A stretch of DNA of 64,000 nucleotides from Tessaracoccus sp. (GTDB lineage Bacteria > Actinomycetota > Actinomycetes > Propionibacteriales > Propionibacteriaceae), in assembly GCF_016714275.1 (NCBI RefSeq), contig NZ_JADJNP010000001.1:558001-622000 (forward strand). Reading direction: 5' to 3'. Of this stretch, positions 25,495-33,254 are shown piece after piece. Position 1 is the first letter of the stretch, and the number at the start of each line of letters is the position of its first letter. The translations under genes were made by a program, and so were the position numbers. The notes under the pieces are model-generated. The model was not told where the DNA came from, made no database searches, and saw only the letters and a list, made by a program, of their open reading frames with translations.

Positions 25495-25521
25495 TTTCAT
25501 TGTATGAAACGCTGTGTTTCA
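25495..25521. promoter_or_regulatory. KdgR-type (IclR) operator, overlapping dyads
   Basis: TGAAAC-GCTGT-GTTTCA at 25505-25521 is a perfect dyad, and TTTCAT-TGT-ATGAAA at 25495-25509 overlaps it on the left, giving three half-sites. The spacing and sequence resemble the KdgR box of enterobacteria (AATGAAAC...GTTTCATT). It lies between the divergent eda operon and the IclR gene, so it can serve both promoters. Confidence 0.75.
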
Positions 25522-25600
25522 ATATGCTGGATTCAGCTTGCCACACGCGCCTCACGGCCGCAAGCGAAGGTGACACAATGACCTGTTGAAGGGAGCGCCC

Positions 25601-26362
25601 ATGACCGAGCCGCCGCGCGTCGAGTCGGTCGACCGCGCCCTGCAACTCCTCCTCACACTGGCCGACGCGGGCCCCGACGGCGCGACCCTCGCCGAACTCG
25701 CCGAGGCCACGGGCGTCAACAAGTCGACGGCGTACCGGGCGCTCTCCACCATGCGGCTTCGGGGATTCGCGGAACAAGACGGCGAGCAGGGCAGCTACCG
25801 CCTCGGCACCATGGCGTTCGAGCTCACCGAGCGCAGCTACGGCCCGCGGAACCTCGCCACCGCGATGCACCCGGCGCTCGTCGCGCTCGCGCACGCCACA
25901 AATGAGCTCGTGCACTTCGGGGTCCTCGCGGGCGACCACGTCCTCTACCTCGACAAGGTCGAGCCGGAGCGCGCCATCCGCGTCTGGTCCGCCGTCGGGC
26001 AGCGCATGCCCGTGGCGTCGACGGCGATGGGCCGCGCCCTGCTCGCGGCGCGCGGCGTCCCCGACCGGCTCCTGCCCAGCTACCTGCGCAGCGTCCCCGA
26101 GTCTCGCCCCGTCAGCGCCGACCGGCTGCACGACTCGGTGCAGGCTGCGCGCACGCTCGGCTACGCCGTCGAGCATGGGGAGAACGAGCCCGACGTCGCC
26201 TGCCTCGGCACCGTCGTCTTGCGAGGCTCGACGCCCGTGGGCGCACTGTCGATCACCGCACTCGCGACGCGGATGACGCGCGAGCGCGAGGCGGACCTCG
26301 CGGGGATCATCGCCCGCGAGGTCCCCCCGCTTCTCCCAGAGGGCCTCCGCCTGCTGCTGTGA
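25601..26362 (+). CDS. IclR family transcriptional regulator (KdgR-like)
   Basis: A 253-residue regulator. The winged HTH is VDRALQLLLTLADAGPDGATLAELAEATGVNKSTAYRALSTMRLRGF (about residues 8-55). The GAF-like effector domain includes RVWSAVGQRMPVASTAMGRALLA and the late GALSITALATRMT. ATG 25601 is used (GAAGGGA precedes it); TTG 25586 is a possible alternative. Divergent orientation from the KDG/KDPG operon and the intervening TGAAAC/GTTTCA dyad make it a KdgR-like repressor of that operon, with KDG or a related acid as likely inducer. Confidence 0.9.
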   Translation: MTEPPRVESVDRALQLLLTLADAGPDGATLAELAEATGVNKSTAYRALSTMRLRGFAEQDGEQGSYRLGTMAFELTERSYGPRNLATAMHPALVALAHATNELVHFGVLAGDHVLYLDKVEPERAIRVWSAVGQRMPVASTAMGRALLAARGVPDRLLPSYLRSVPESRPVSADRLHDSVQAARTLGYAVEHGENEPDVACLGTVVLRGSTPVGALSITALATRMTREREADLAGIIAREVPPLLPEGLRLLL

Positions 26363-26382
26363 CGGTCGCCACGGCCTGCCGG

Positions 26383-27417
26383 TCAGCCCTTCGCGCTGGC
26401 GATCGCCGCGTCGAGGAGGGCGGACTCGTCGGCCGTCGGCGTCCAGACCTTGGCCTGGCTGTCGGCGTAGAACACGTAGCTGCCGTCGGCGAGACGCTGC
26501 AACTGGATCATGTCGCCGGCCTTGTCGGCGAGGTCGAGCATGATAGTCTCCACGCCGAAGTCCAGGTTCATCCCGTCCGACACGACGGTGTTCGCGCCGA
26601 TGGAGGCGGCAAGGGGCGCAACGTCGCCCAGTTGGGCGGTGCCCAGCGTTCCGCTGTTGCCGATGAAGCACACCGCGGCGGATACGGCGTTCTCCGGCTT
26701 CGCGGGCAGGATCGATGCCTGCGTGGAGCACAGCGTGGCGTCGGCCGAGAGGTCGGCGGCGCGGTTGGCGGTCCACAGGTCGGTCAGCAGGTCGAGGAAC
26801 TCCTCGCCGCCATTGGCGTACTTCGAACCGTCGGTGGTCGTGCGGCAGCCGTGCAACTCACCCTGGACGGGCGTGATGGATCCGTCGGCGTACTCGAAAG
26901 CGACCGTGTACGTCATCCGATACTCCATGGTGCACGCCTGGTCCGAGTCCGCGGGGGTGGCGTTCAGGAACCAGGAGACGGCCTTGTCGACATCGGCCGT
27001 GAGGGGGTCGAGCGGGCCGCGGGTGCCAAAGGTCGTGTCCGCCTGATCGTCGCCGCAGAGCCAGGCCCGCACGGCACCCTCCTTGAGCACAGGCGCGCCC
27101 GGGTGTGCGTACGTGGTGGCCGCGATCGCGATGGTCATCAACTCGCGCGTCTCCGCGCACACCTCCGCTGCGTCACGGTCGGGCAGCGTCGGGCGTGCCG
27201 GGGCGGGTGACACCGCGTCGGCGGGCCGCGTCACCTGCGTGGGCCGGTTCATCAGCGAGACGCCAACCGGGATGGCCAAGCCGACGGCGAGCACACCCGC
27301 CGCGACGCCGGTCAGTGTCCTGCCGCGCCGACGGTGGCCGCGGACCTTTTCCGCCCACCCCTCGGTCGAGGGCTCGTCGGGCGTGTTGTCGTGCAGCAGG
27401 TTGTGGATGTCAGTCAT
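26383..27417 (-). CDS. Membrane-anchored protein, probable partner of the ECF sigma factor
   Basis: A 344-residue protein with a short cytoplasmic N-terminus (about 33 residues with a basic VRGHRRRGR), one membrane segment (LTGVAAGVLAVGLAIPVGVSL, about residues 35-55) and a large external part. The external part carries several cysteines (EVCAETREL, AWLCGDDQ, ACTMEYRM, GCRTTTDG, LCSTQ, VCFIG), probably paired in disulfides. It overlaps the end of the sigma-factor gene by 8 bp, the arrangement of a sigma/anti-sigma pair. No HxxxCxxC zinc anti-sigma motif is visible, so the anti-sigma role is inferred from position and topology. Confidence 0.65.
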   Translation of the reverse strand: MTDIHNLLHDNTPDEPSTEGWAEKVRGHRRRGRTLTGVAAGVLAVGLAIPVGVSLMNRPTQVTRPADAVSPAPARPTLPDRDAAEVCAETRELMTIAIAATTYAHPGAPVLKEGAVRAWLCGDDQADTTFGTRGPLDPLTADVDKAVSWFLNATPADSDQACTMEYRMTYTVAFEYADGSITPVQGELHGCRTTTDGSKYANGGEEFLDLLTDLWTANRAADLSADATLCSTQASILPAKPENAVSAAVCFIGNSGTLGTAQLGDVAPLAASIGANTVVSDGMNLDFGVETIMLDLADKAGDMIQLQRLADGSYVFYADSQAKVWTPTADESALLDAAIASAKG

Positions 27418-27946
27418 GGTGCGCCTTCTCAGTCAGGTGAGTTGAGCCGCGCAGGGTCGCGCAGCCGCGGGAGGTGTGTGTCTTGACCGTGCCCTCGGCG
27501 ATGCCGAGCAGCGCGGCGGTCTCGGCGACGGAGCGGTCCTCGAAGAACCGCAGCACCAGGACCGCGCGCTGCATCTTCGGCAGCTCGGCGAGCGCCCGGA
27601 CCAGGTCGACGCGTTCCGCGCCGTCCGCCTGCCGGAGCCCACCGCCCGGTTCGACCGGGGTTTCCGTGGGAACCTCACCGTTCCAGCGGCGGCGCCACCA
27701 GCTGACGTAGGTGCGGTAGATCACGGTGCGCACATAGGCCTCGAACGACTCGTCGTCGCCCAGCGCCACGTAGCGCGAGAACGACTTCGCCAACGCGGTC
27801 TGGACCAGGTCCTCCGCCTTGTGCCTGTCGCCGGTGAGCAGCCACGCGGCGCGCCACAGCCGGCCGCCCCTTGCGGCGACGAACCGGTCGAAGTCGCGTT
27901 CCTCCTCCAGCGACAGTGTCGCCGAGGCCGCGGGATGCTCGGTCAT
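27410..27946 (-). CDS. SigE-family ECF RNA polymerase sigma factor
   Basis: A 178-residue sigma-70-type factor. Region 2 spans about residues 16-85 (FDRFVAARGGRLWRAAWLLTGDRHKAEDLVQTALAKSF, YVRTVIYRTYVSWWRR). Region 4 spans about 115-165 (ALAELPKMQRAVLVLRFFEDRSVAETAALLGIAEGTVKTHTSRGCATLR). The FFEDRSVAETA and GTVKT pattern is typical of the actinobacterial SigE family. It is co-transcribed with an overlapping membrane protein. The signal and target promoters are not apparent. Confidence 0.92.
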   Translation of the reverse strand: MTEHPAASATLSLEEERDFDRFVAARGGRLWRAAWLLTGDRHKAEDLVQTALAKSFSRYVALGDDESFEAYVRTVIYRTYVSWWRRRWNGEVPTETPVEPGGGLRQADGAERVDLVRALAELPKMQRAVLVLRFFEDRSVAETAALLGIAEGTVKTHTSRGCATLRGSTHLTEKAHHD

Positions 27947-28004
27947 GCTTCCTCCTCACCCTCTCAACGCGGTCGCACCCGCGCTCGGTTGACGCCCCTC
28001 CCCG

Positions 28005-28073
28005 ACACAAATCTCTGTATACGCCGAGCCAGCCCGTATATCGGCCTGGCCGGACCTATAGAGAGATCTGTGT
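28005..28073. repeat. 69-bp palindromic intergenic repeat, copy B
   Basis: Ends ACACAAATCTCTGTATACG and TATAGAGAGATCTGTGT are mirrored, with an internal GCCGAGCCAG/CGGCCTGGCC part. The ends match copy A (1481-1547) closely and copy C (42012-42080) in the outer dozen bases. It lies in the 314-bp gap between the sigma factor start and the ABC ATPase stop; that gap otherwise holds only the MITE-like element and about 60 bp of sigma-gene promoter region. Confidence 0.78.
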
Positions 28074-28099
28074 TGAGGCCGAGGATGCAGGAACGCTAG

Positions 28100-28260
28100 G
28101 GAAGTACTGATCAATGGGGTGCCGAGTGAGGACGTGCCAGGCGGGATGAGCTGGGCTCTCAAGATCTGAGGGTGCTATTGGACATAACACCGAAGATATC
28201 GAGAGTTCAGATCGCCCGATCTGGTGCGCCGCAGCCGGTGCCCGATTGATCAGTGCTTCC
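28100..28260. mobile_element. MITE-like element copy 1, flanked by CTAG
   Basis: A 161-bp non-coding element with terminal inverted repeats GGAAGTACTGATCAAT and ATTGATCAGTGCTTCC, flanked on both sides by CTAG (28096-28099 and 28261-28264). A second copy at 57445-57604 is almost identical across its whole length; shorter relatives lie at 43977-44066 and 59947-59968. The right CTAG contains the TAG stop of the minus-strand ABC ATPase gene. YTAR-type targets and GGAAG ends are known for the IS5 group, so it may be mobilised by an IS5-type transposase, which is absent from this window. Confidence 0.82.
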
Positions 28261-29040
28261 CTAGACCAGCCGCGGCAGCATCCTGGCACCGGTGATGGCA
28301 GCGATGATCTCGTCGAAGGTCGCCGTCGCCGCGCCGAACGTGCCGTTGTTGCGGCCGTGGCGCAGCACCTCGACGCGGTCGGCGACGGCGCGCACGTCGG
28401 TGAGGTTGTGGCTGATGAAGATGACGCCGAGGCCGCGGTCGCGCAGGTCCTCGATGTAACTCAGCACCTCCGCGGTCTGAGCGACCGACAGCGACGCCGT
28501 CGGTTCGTCCAGGACGACGAGCCGGGGCTCGGCCACAAGGGTGCGCGCAATGGCGACGCACTGCCGCTGGCCGGCGGAGAGGCTCCTCAGCTTCACGCGC
28601 AGGTCCGGGATGCGGGTGTTCAGCCGCCCGAGGTAGCGCCGGGCGAGCTCGTCCATCCGCGGCTGGTCGAGGAGGCCGCCGACCTCCAACTCCCGCCCCA
28701 GGAAGATGTTGGCGGTGATGTCGAGCTCCTCGACCAGGGCGAACTCCTGGAAGACGGTGGCGATACCGAGTGCGAAGGCCGCCTGCGCGCTCGGGATCTG
28801 GACGGGCGTCCCGTCGATCGCGATGACGCCGCCGTCGGGCTGGTAGATGCCGGAGATCATCCGAGCCAGCGTCGACTTTCCCGCCGCGTTGTCTCCGACG
28901 AGCGCGACGACCTCCCCGGCATGCACGGTGAGGTCGACGTCGACGAGGGCCTGCACCCCACCGAAGTGCTTGCTGACGCCGTGCACGCTCAGCAGCGCGG
29001 CGGGGTTGTGCGCGTGCGGCGATCCCGTAGGGGTATCCAT
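28261..29040 (-). CDS. Sugar ABC transporter ATP-binding protein (single domain, orphan)
   Basis: A 259-residue ABC ATPase. Walker A is GDNAAGKST near residues 49-57, the Q-loop FQEFALVEELD, the signature LSAGQRQCVAIAR (a variant of LSGGQ), Walker B LVVLDEPTASLS and the H-loop IFISHNLTD. It resembles one half of RbsA/XylG-type sugar ATPases. No permease or binding protein lies next to it. The start overlaps the stop of the ROK regulator by one base. Its TAG stop is the CTAG flank of MITE copy 1, so the native 3' end may have been altered by that insertion. Confidence 0.85.
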   Translation of the reverse strand: MDTPTGSPHAHNPAALLSVHGVSKHFGGVQALVDVDLTVHAGEVVALVGDNAAGKSTLARMISGIYQPDGGVIAIDGTPVQIPSAQAAFALGIATVFQEFALVEELDITANIFLGRELEVGGLLDQPRMDELARRYLGRLNTRIPDLRVKLRSLSAGQRQCVAIARTLVAEPRLVVLDEPTASLSVAQTAEVLSYIEDLRDRGLGVIFISHNLTDVRAVADRVEVLRHGRNNGTFGAATATFDEIIAAITGARMLPRLV

Positions 29041-30164
29041 CAGAAGGCTCCTTCCGCCCCCGGGCCAGCGTCATCGGTCGCCAGGGCGAGCGCCCCGCGG
29101 GCCTCGGCGTCGGCACAGTCGGCCACCACGGCGAGGGAGCCGACGTCGGCCAGCAGTGGCCTGGCGCGGAAAGCCGCCCTCACGGGGCCAAGGAAGACGT
29201 CGCCGGTGCTGACCAGTTCACCGGTGAAGCAGATGCGCTCGGGTGCGAACAGCATGGCGGCGTCTGCCGCGGCCGCGCCGATGACGTCGGCCGCGTGCGC
29301 GACGGCCTGGCGACAGCCCGCGTCGCCGTCCTTGGCCCGCTGCACCAGGGCGCGCAGGCTGAGCGGACCGTGCGAGACGCGCAACAAGTCGGTCAGCGCG
29401 TCGAGGGAGACCACCGTGTTGAGGCAGCCGCGGGCTCCGCACCAGCAGATCAGGCCGGTCGGATCAACCCGCACGTGCCCGAAGCCCCCGCCTGCGGGGA
29501 GGGGGCGGCCGTGCAACAGGACGCTGGCTTCCGTGGTGTGAGAGGCGCGGATGACCATCGCCGATCCGACGCCCCGCAGCGCGCCGAAGCGGGTCTCGGC
29601 GATCCCGACGGCATCCGTCTCGGACACCAGGGAGATCGGGCGCTGCAGCCGTCGCGAGAGGATGTCGGCGACGTCGACCTGCTCCCACCCGGCGAGCGCG
29701 GAGCCGGGGATCGCGAGGCCGACGGTGCCGATGTCACTGGGCGTGGCGCCAACGCGCTCCGTCAGTTCCGCAACCAGGAGGGCCACTCGGTCGAGCGTGG
29801 TGTCGAAGCGATGATCGGCCGGGAGGGGAAGGCGCTGCGTGGCGGTGACGCTCCACGAGGCGTCGGCGAGGAGCACCTCCACCGTGCGGTGCCCGATGTG
29901 CACGCCCACGCCGAGGTCCGAGGAGCGGGCGAGCGACACGGCCTGGGCGCGGCGGCCGGACCGCACGGTCGCCGACGTCTCCACGATGCCGGCCGACTGC
30001 AGGCTCTTGACGAGGTTCGAGACCGTGGCCGGAGAGAGCCCAGTTGCCGCAGCAAGCTCGACCTGCGTGATCTGCCCATAGATCCGCACGGCCTCGACGA
30101 TGCTGGCGCTGTTGGCTTCCCGCAGCGAGGACTGCGAGCCCCGCGCCGCAGGGGCTTCTACCAC
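29040..30164 (-). CDS. ROK family transcriptional regulator
   Basis: A 374-residue ROK protein. An N-terminal winged HTH (ITQVELAAATGLSPATVSNLVKSLQSAGIV, about residues 32-62) precedes a sugar-kinase-like fold (VGVHIGHRTVEVLLAD; TVGLAIPG; the glycine-rich GGGFGHVRVDP; the zinc-site loop CWCGARGCLNTV). The last motif has Asn where Glu is usual. It is co-transcribed with the following ABC ATPase and diverges from the MmsA importer operon. Inferred role: sugar-responsive control of that importer. Confidence 0.87.
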   Translation of the reverse strand: MVEAPAARGSQSSLREANSASIVEAVRIYGQITQVELAAATGLSPATVSNLVKSLQSAGIVETSATVRSGRRAQAVSLARSSDLGVGVHIGHRTVEVLLADASWSVTATQRLPLPADHRFDTTLDRVALLVAELTERVGATPSDIGTVGLAIPGSALAGWEQVDVADILSRRLQRPISLVSETDAVGIAETRFGALRGVGSAMVIRASHTTEASVLLHGRPLPAGGGFGHVRVDPTGLICWCGARGCLNTVVSLDALTDLLRVSHGPLSLRALVQRAKDGDAGCRQAVAHAADVIGAAAADAAMLFAPERICFTGELVSTGDVFLGPVRAAFRARPLLADVGSLAVVADCADAEARGALALATDDAGPGAEGAF

Positions 30165-30275
30165 CCCTTCACGCTACCATCGCCGCCTGAGCCTTGGGTT
30201 CACTACGAGAACTCAACACCCCGCCTAACGACGGCACACGAGGCCTTAGGTCTCGATTTGGTAACTTTTGAGTTT

Positions 30276-30292
30276 ACTAGTTGACGCCAAGC
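30276..30292. promoter_or_regulatory. Possible ROK operator in the ROK/mmsA divergent region
   Basis: In the 215-bp gap the stretch around TAACTTTTGAGTTTAC forms an imperfect AT-rich dyad (GTAACT / AGTTTAC), approximate position within 30260-30295. ROK regulators usually bind such A/T-rich arms. It is the only clear dyad seen between the divergent starts. Confidence 0.35.
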
Positions 30293-30379
30293 CGCTCGAT
30301 TCCTACGGTTGCCTTCAGCAGTTGATGCCAACGACCGCTCGGTGACGAGCGGTCCAGAGTCGAAGGAGACACGGGGTAT

Positions 30380-31933
30380 ATGCACGTCCTGCTGGAGATG
30401 TCTCACATCGTCAAGGAGTTCCCTGGAGTCAGGGCGCTCGATGATGTCACCATGCGCGTCCGCAAGGGTGACATCCACGCCATCTGTGGCGAGAACGGGG
30501 CCGGGAAGTCGACCCTGATGAAGGTGCTGTCCGGCGTCTGGGTACACGGCAGCTACGGAGGAAAAATCATCTTCGAGGCGCAGGAGGCCCAGTTCTCCAA
30601 GATCAAGGACTCGGAGGAGAAGGGCATCGTCATCATCCACCAGGAGTTGGCGCTGATCCCGGAGCTCTCCGTCACGGAGAACATCTTCCTGGGCTCCGAG
30701 GTGATGAAGGGTGCCCTGATCGACTGGGATGCGGCCCGCCTGCAGGCCATGGACCTGCTCGCGCGCGTCGGCCTCGAGGTTGACCCGGACACGCCCGTCA
30801 AGACCCTCGGCGTCGGCCAGCAGCAGCTGGTCGAGATCGCGAAGGCGCTGTCAAAGAACGTGAAGCTGCTCATCCTCGACGAGCCCACCGCGGCCCTCAA
30901 CGAGGACGACTCGGCGAACCTGCTCCAGCTGATGCTCGGCCTGAAGGCCCGCGGCATCACCTGCATCATGATCTCGCACAAGCTCAACGAGATCGCGGCC
31001 GTCTCCGACGCCGTCACCGTCATCCGCGACGGCAAGACCGTCGACACCTACGACGTCGTCGCCGGCGAAGTTGACGAGGACCGCATCATCAAGGCGATGG
31101 TCGGTCGCTCGCTCGAGAACCGCTACCCGGAGCACACACCGCACATCGGCGAGGTGCTGCTCGAGGTCAGGGACTGGAACGTCGAGAGCGCAACGATCCC
31201 GGGCCGATTCATCACCAAGAACGCCTCGTTCCACGTCCGCCGCGGCGAAGTGGTCGGGTTCGCGGGGCTGATGGGCGCCGGCCGCACCGAACTGGCGCGC
31301 TCGATCTTCGGCCGCAGCTTCGGCATCTGGCGCTCGGGTCACATGTTCATCGACGGCAAAGAGGTCGCCCCCAAGACGGTCGAACAGGCCATCCAGGCGG
31401 GCCTCGCCTACGTCACGGAGGACCGCAAGGTGCTCGGCCTGAACCTGCTGGACGACATCAAGACGACGATCGTCTCCGCCAACCTGCGGAAGATCGTCAA
31501 GAACGGCCTCCTGCAGATGGACGAGGAGAGCGAGATAGCCGAGCAGTACCGCAAGGACCTGCGGATCAAGACGTCCAGCGTCGACGCCGGCGTGGCCACG
31601 CTGTCCGGCGGCAACCAGCAGAAGGTCGTGCTCGCCAAGTGGATGTTCACGACCCCCGAGGTCTTGATCCTCGACGAGCCCACCCGTGGCATCGACGTCG
31701 GCGCCAAGTACGAGATCTACAAGCTCATCCATGCGATGGCCGACGAGGGCAAGGCCGTCATCGTCATCTCCTCCGAGCTGCCGGAGCTGCTCGGCATCAG
31801 CGACCGCATCTACACCATCCGCGAGGGCGAGATCACGGGCGAGCTCGCCGCCGCGGACGCCGATCAGGAAAGCCTGATGCGGCGCATGACAACCACCTCC
31901 ACCGCGCCGGCGGACCCGGCATCGCTCTCCTGA
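30380..31933 (+). CDS. mmsA: Multiple-monosaccharide ABC transporter ATP-binding protein
   Basis: A 517-residue protein with two ABC domains. The first has Walker A GENGAGKST (residues 38-46), Q-loop IIHQELALIPELSVTENIFLG, signature LGVGQQQLVEIAKAL and Walker B LLILDEPTAALN. The second, degenerate at Walker A (GLMGAGRTE), has signature LSGGNQQKVVLAKWM and Walker B VLILDEPTRGID. The family is MmsA/GguA, partner of ChvE, importing several monosaccharides such as galactose, arabinose, xylose and fucose. ATG 30380 follows GAAGGAG at good spacing. Permease and binding protein follow in order. Confidence 0.93.
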   Translation: MHVLLEMSHIVKEFPGVRALDDVTMRVRKGDIHAICGENGAGKSTLMKVLSGVWVHGSYGGKIIFEAQEAQFSKIKDSEEKGIVIIHQELALIPELSVTENIFLGSEVMKGALIDWDAARLQAMDLLARVGLEVDPDTPVKTLGVGQQQLVEIAKALSKNVKLLILDEPTAALNEDDSANLLQLMLGLKARGITCIMISHKLNEIAAVSDAVTVIRDGKTVDTYDVVAGEVDEDRIIKAMVGRSLENRYPEHTPHIGEVLLEVRDWNVESATIPGRFITKNASFHVRRGEVVGFAGLMGAGRTELARSIFGRSFGIWRSGHMFIDGKEVAPKTVEQAIQAGLAYVTEDRKVLGLNLLDDIKTTIVSANLRKIVKNGLLQMDEESEIAEQYRKDLRIKTSSVDAGVATLSGGNQQKVVLAKWMFTTPEVLILDEPTRGIDVGAKYEIYKLIHAMADEGKAVIVISSELPELLGISDRIYTIREGEITGELAAADADQESLMRRMTTTSTAPADPASLS

Positions 31934-31952
31934 CGACGGGACAAGGACTTTC

Positions 31953-33176
31953 ATGAAGTATCTGAAGCAGGTGTTCGGAGGAAATCTCCAGCAATACACC
32001 ATGGTGCTGGCGCTCGTGCTGCTGGCCATCATCTTCAACGTGCTCTCCGACGGCAAGATGCTCACGCCGTCGAACGCCCAGGCGCTGCTTGCCGGCAACG
32101 CATACGTGCTCGTGCTGGCCATCGGCATGGTGATGGTGATCGTCATCGGGCACATCGACCTCTCGGTGGGCTCCGTGGCCGCCTTCGTCGGCATGACCGT
32201 TGCCATCTCGACCAGCCAGTGGGGCCTTCCGTGGTGGGTCGGCCTGCTGCTCGGCATGCTCGTCGGCACGCTGATCGGTGCCTGGCACGGCTTCTGGCTG
32301 GCGAAGATGGGCATTCCCGGCTTCATCACGACGCTGGCCGGCATGATGGTCTTCCGCGGCCTCACGATCTGGGTGTCGAAGTCGATCTCCGTCCCCGCGC
32401 CCAGCGAGTTCGCGTTCTTCGGCGCCGGCTACCTGCCCGAATGGGGCCCGGACCTCGGCCTGAACAACTCGACGCTGCTGCTCGGCATCGTCGGCGGTGC
32501 CTGGTTCGTGTGGAGTGAGATCCGCCGCCGCAAGGCGATCATCGGTCGCGGCCACGAGCTGCCGATGTGGGTCACGCTGACCCGCGTGATCCTGTTCCTC
32601 GTGGTCATCGGCTACGTGACCTGGCTGTTCGGCAGCGGCCGCCCCGGAACCTCGTTCCCGGTTCCCGGCCTGATCCTCGTCGCGCTGGTCATCATCTACA
32701 CCGTGATCACCCAGCGCACCCGCTTCGGCCGTCACATCTACGCCGTCGGCGGCAACCGGCAGGCCGCGGCGCTGTCCGGCGTCAACGTCAGCAAGGTCTA
32801 CTTCCTGGTGATGGCGAACATGTCGTTCCTCGCCGCGCTGGCCGGCATCCTCTTCATCGGCCGAACGGGCGCCGCAGGCCCCAACGACGGCACGATGTGG
32901 GAACTCGACGCGATCGCCTCGGTGTTCATCGGCGGCGCGGCCGTGTCCGGCGGCATCGGCACCGTCGTCGGCTCCATGATCGGCGGCCTTGTCATGGCCG
33001 TCCTCAACTCCGGCCTGATCCTGATGGGCGTCGGCGCCGATCAGACCCAGGTCATCAAGGGCCTCGTGCTGCTGGCCGCCGTCGCGATCGACGTCGCCAA
33101 CAAGAAGCAGGGCGGCTCATCGATATTCAAGCGCAAGCCGGCCGCGGCGAAGCCCGCCGTGACCGTCTCCCAGTAA
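31953..33176 (+). CDS. mmsB: Multiple-monosaccharide ABC transporter permease
   Basis: A 407-residue membrane protein of the XylH/GguB type with roughly ten hydrophobic segments, e.g. YTMVLALVLLAIIFNVLS, YVLVLAIGMVMVIVIGHIDL, WWVGLLLGMLVGTLIGAW, ILFLVVIGYVTWLF. Conserved BPD_transp_2 features are GHIDLSVGSVAAFVGM, FGRHIYAVGGNRQAAALSGVN and the late GGIGTVVGSMIGGLVMAVLNSGL. It begins 19 bp after mmsA and the binding protein gene follows after 78 bp, so the three form one operon. Confidence 0.92.
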   Translation: MKYLKQVFGGNLQQYTMVLALVLLAIIFNVLSDGKMLTPSNAQALLAGNAYVLVLAIGMVMVIVIGHIDLSVGSVAAFVGMTVAISTSQWGLPWWVGLLLGMLVGTLIGAWHGFWLAKMGIPGFITTLAGMMVFRGLTIWVSKSISVPAPSEFAFFGAGYLPEWGPDLGLNNSTLLLGIVGGAWFVWSEIRRRKAIIGRGHELPMWVTLTRVILFLVVIGYVTWLFGSGRPGTSFPVPGLILVALVIIYTVITQRTRFGRHIYAVGGNRQAAALSGVNVSKVYFLVMANMSFLAALAGILFIGRTGAAGPNDGTMWELDAIASVFIGGAAVSGGIGTVVGSMIGGLVMAVLNSGLILMGVGADQTQVIKGLVLLAAVAIDVANKKQGGSSIFKRKPAAAKPAVTVSQ

Positions 33177-33254
33177 CCCATCCCAACGACCACCTCGGGC
33201 CACGGGCCCGCCGTCTGCAGGACCGTCCGGCAGGCGCATAGGAAAGGAAACCCC

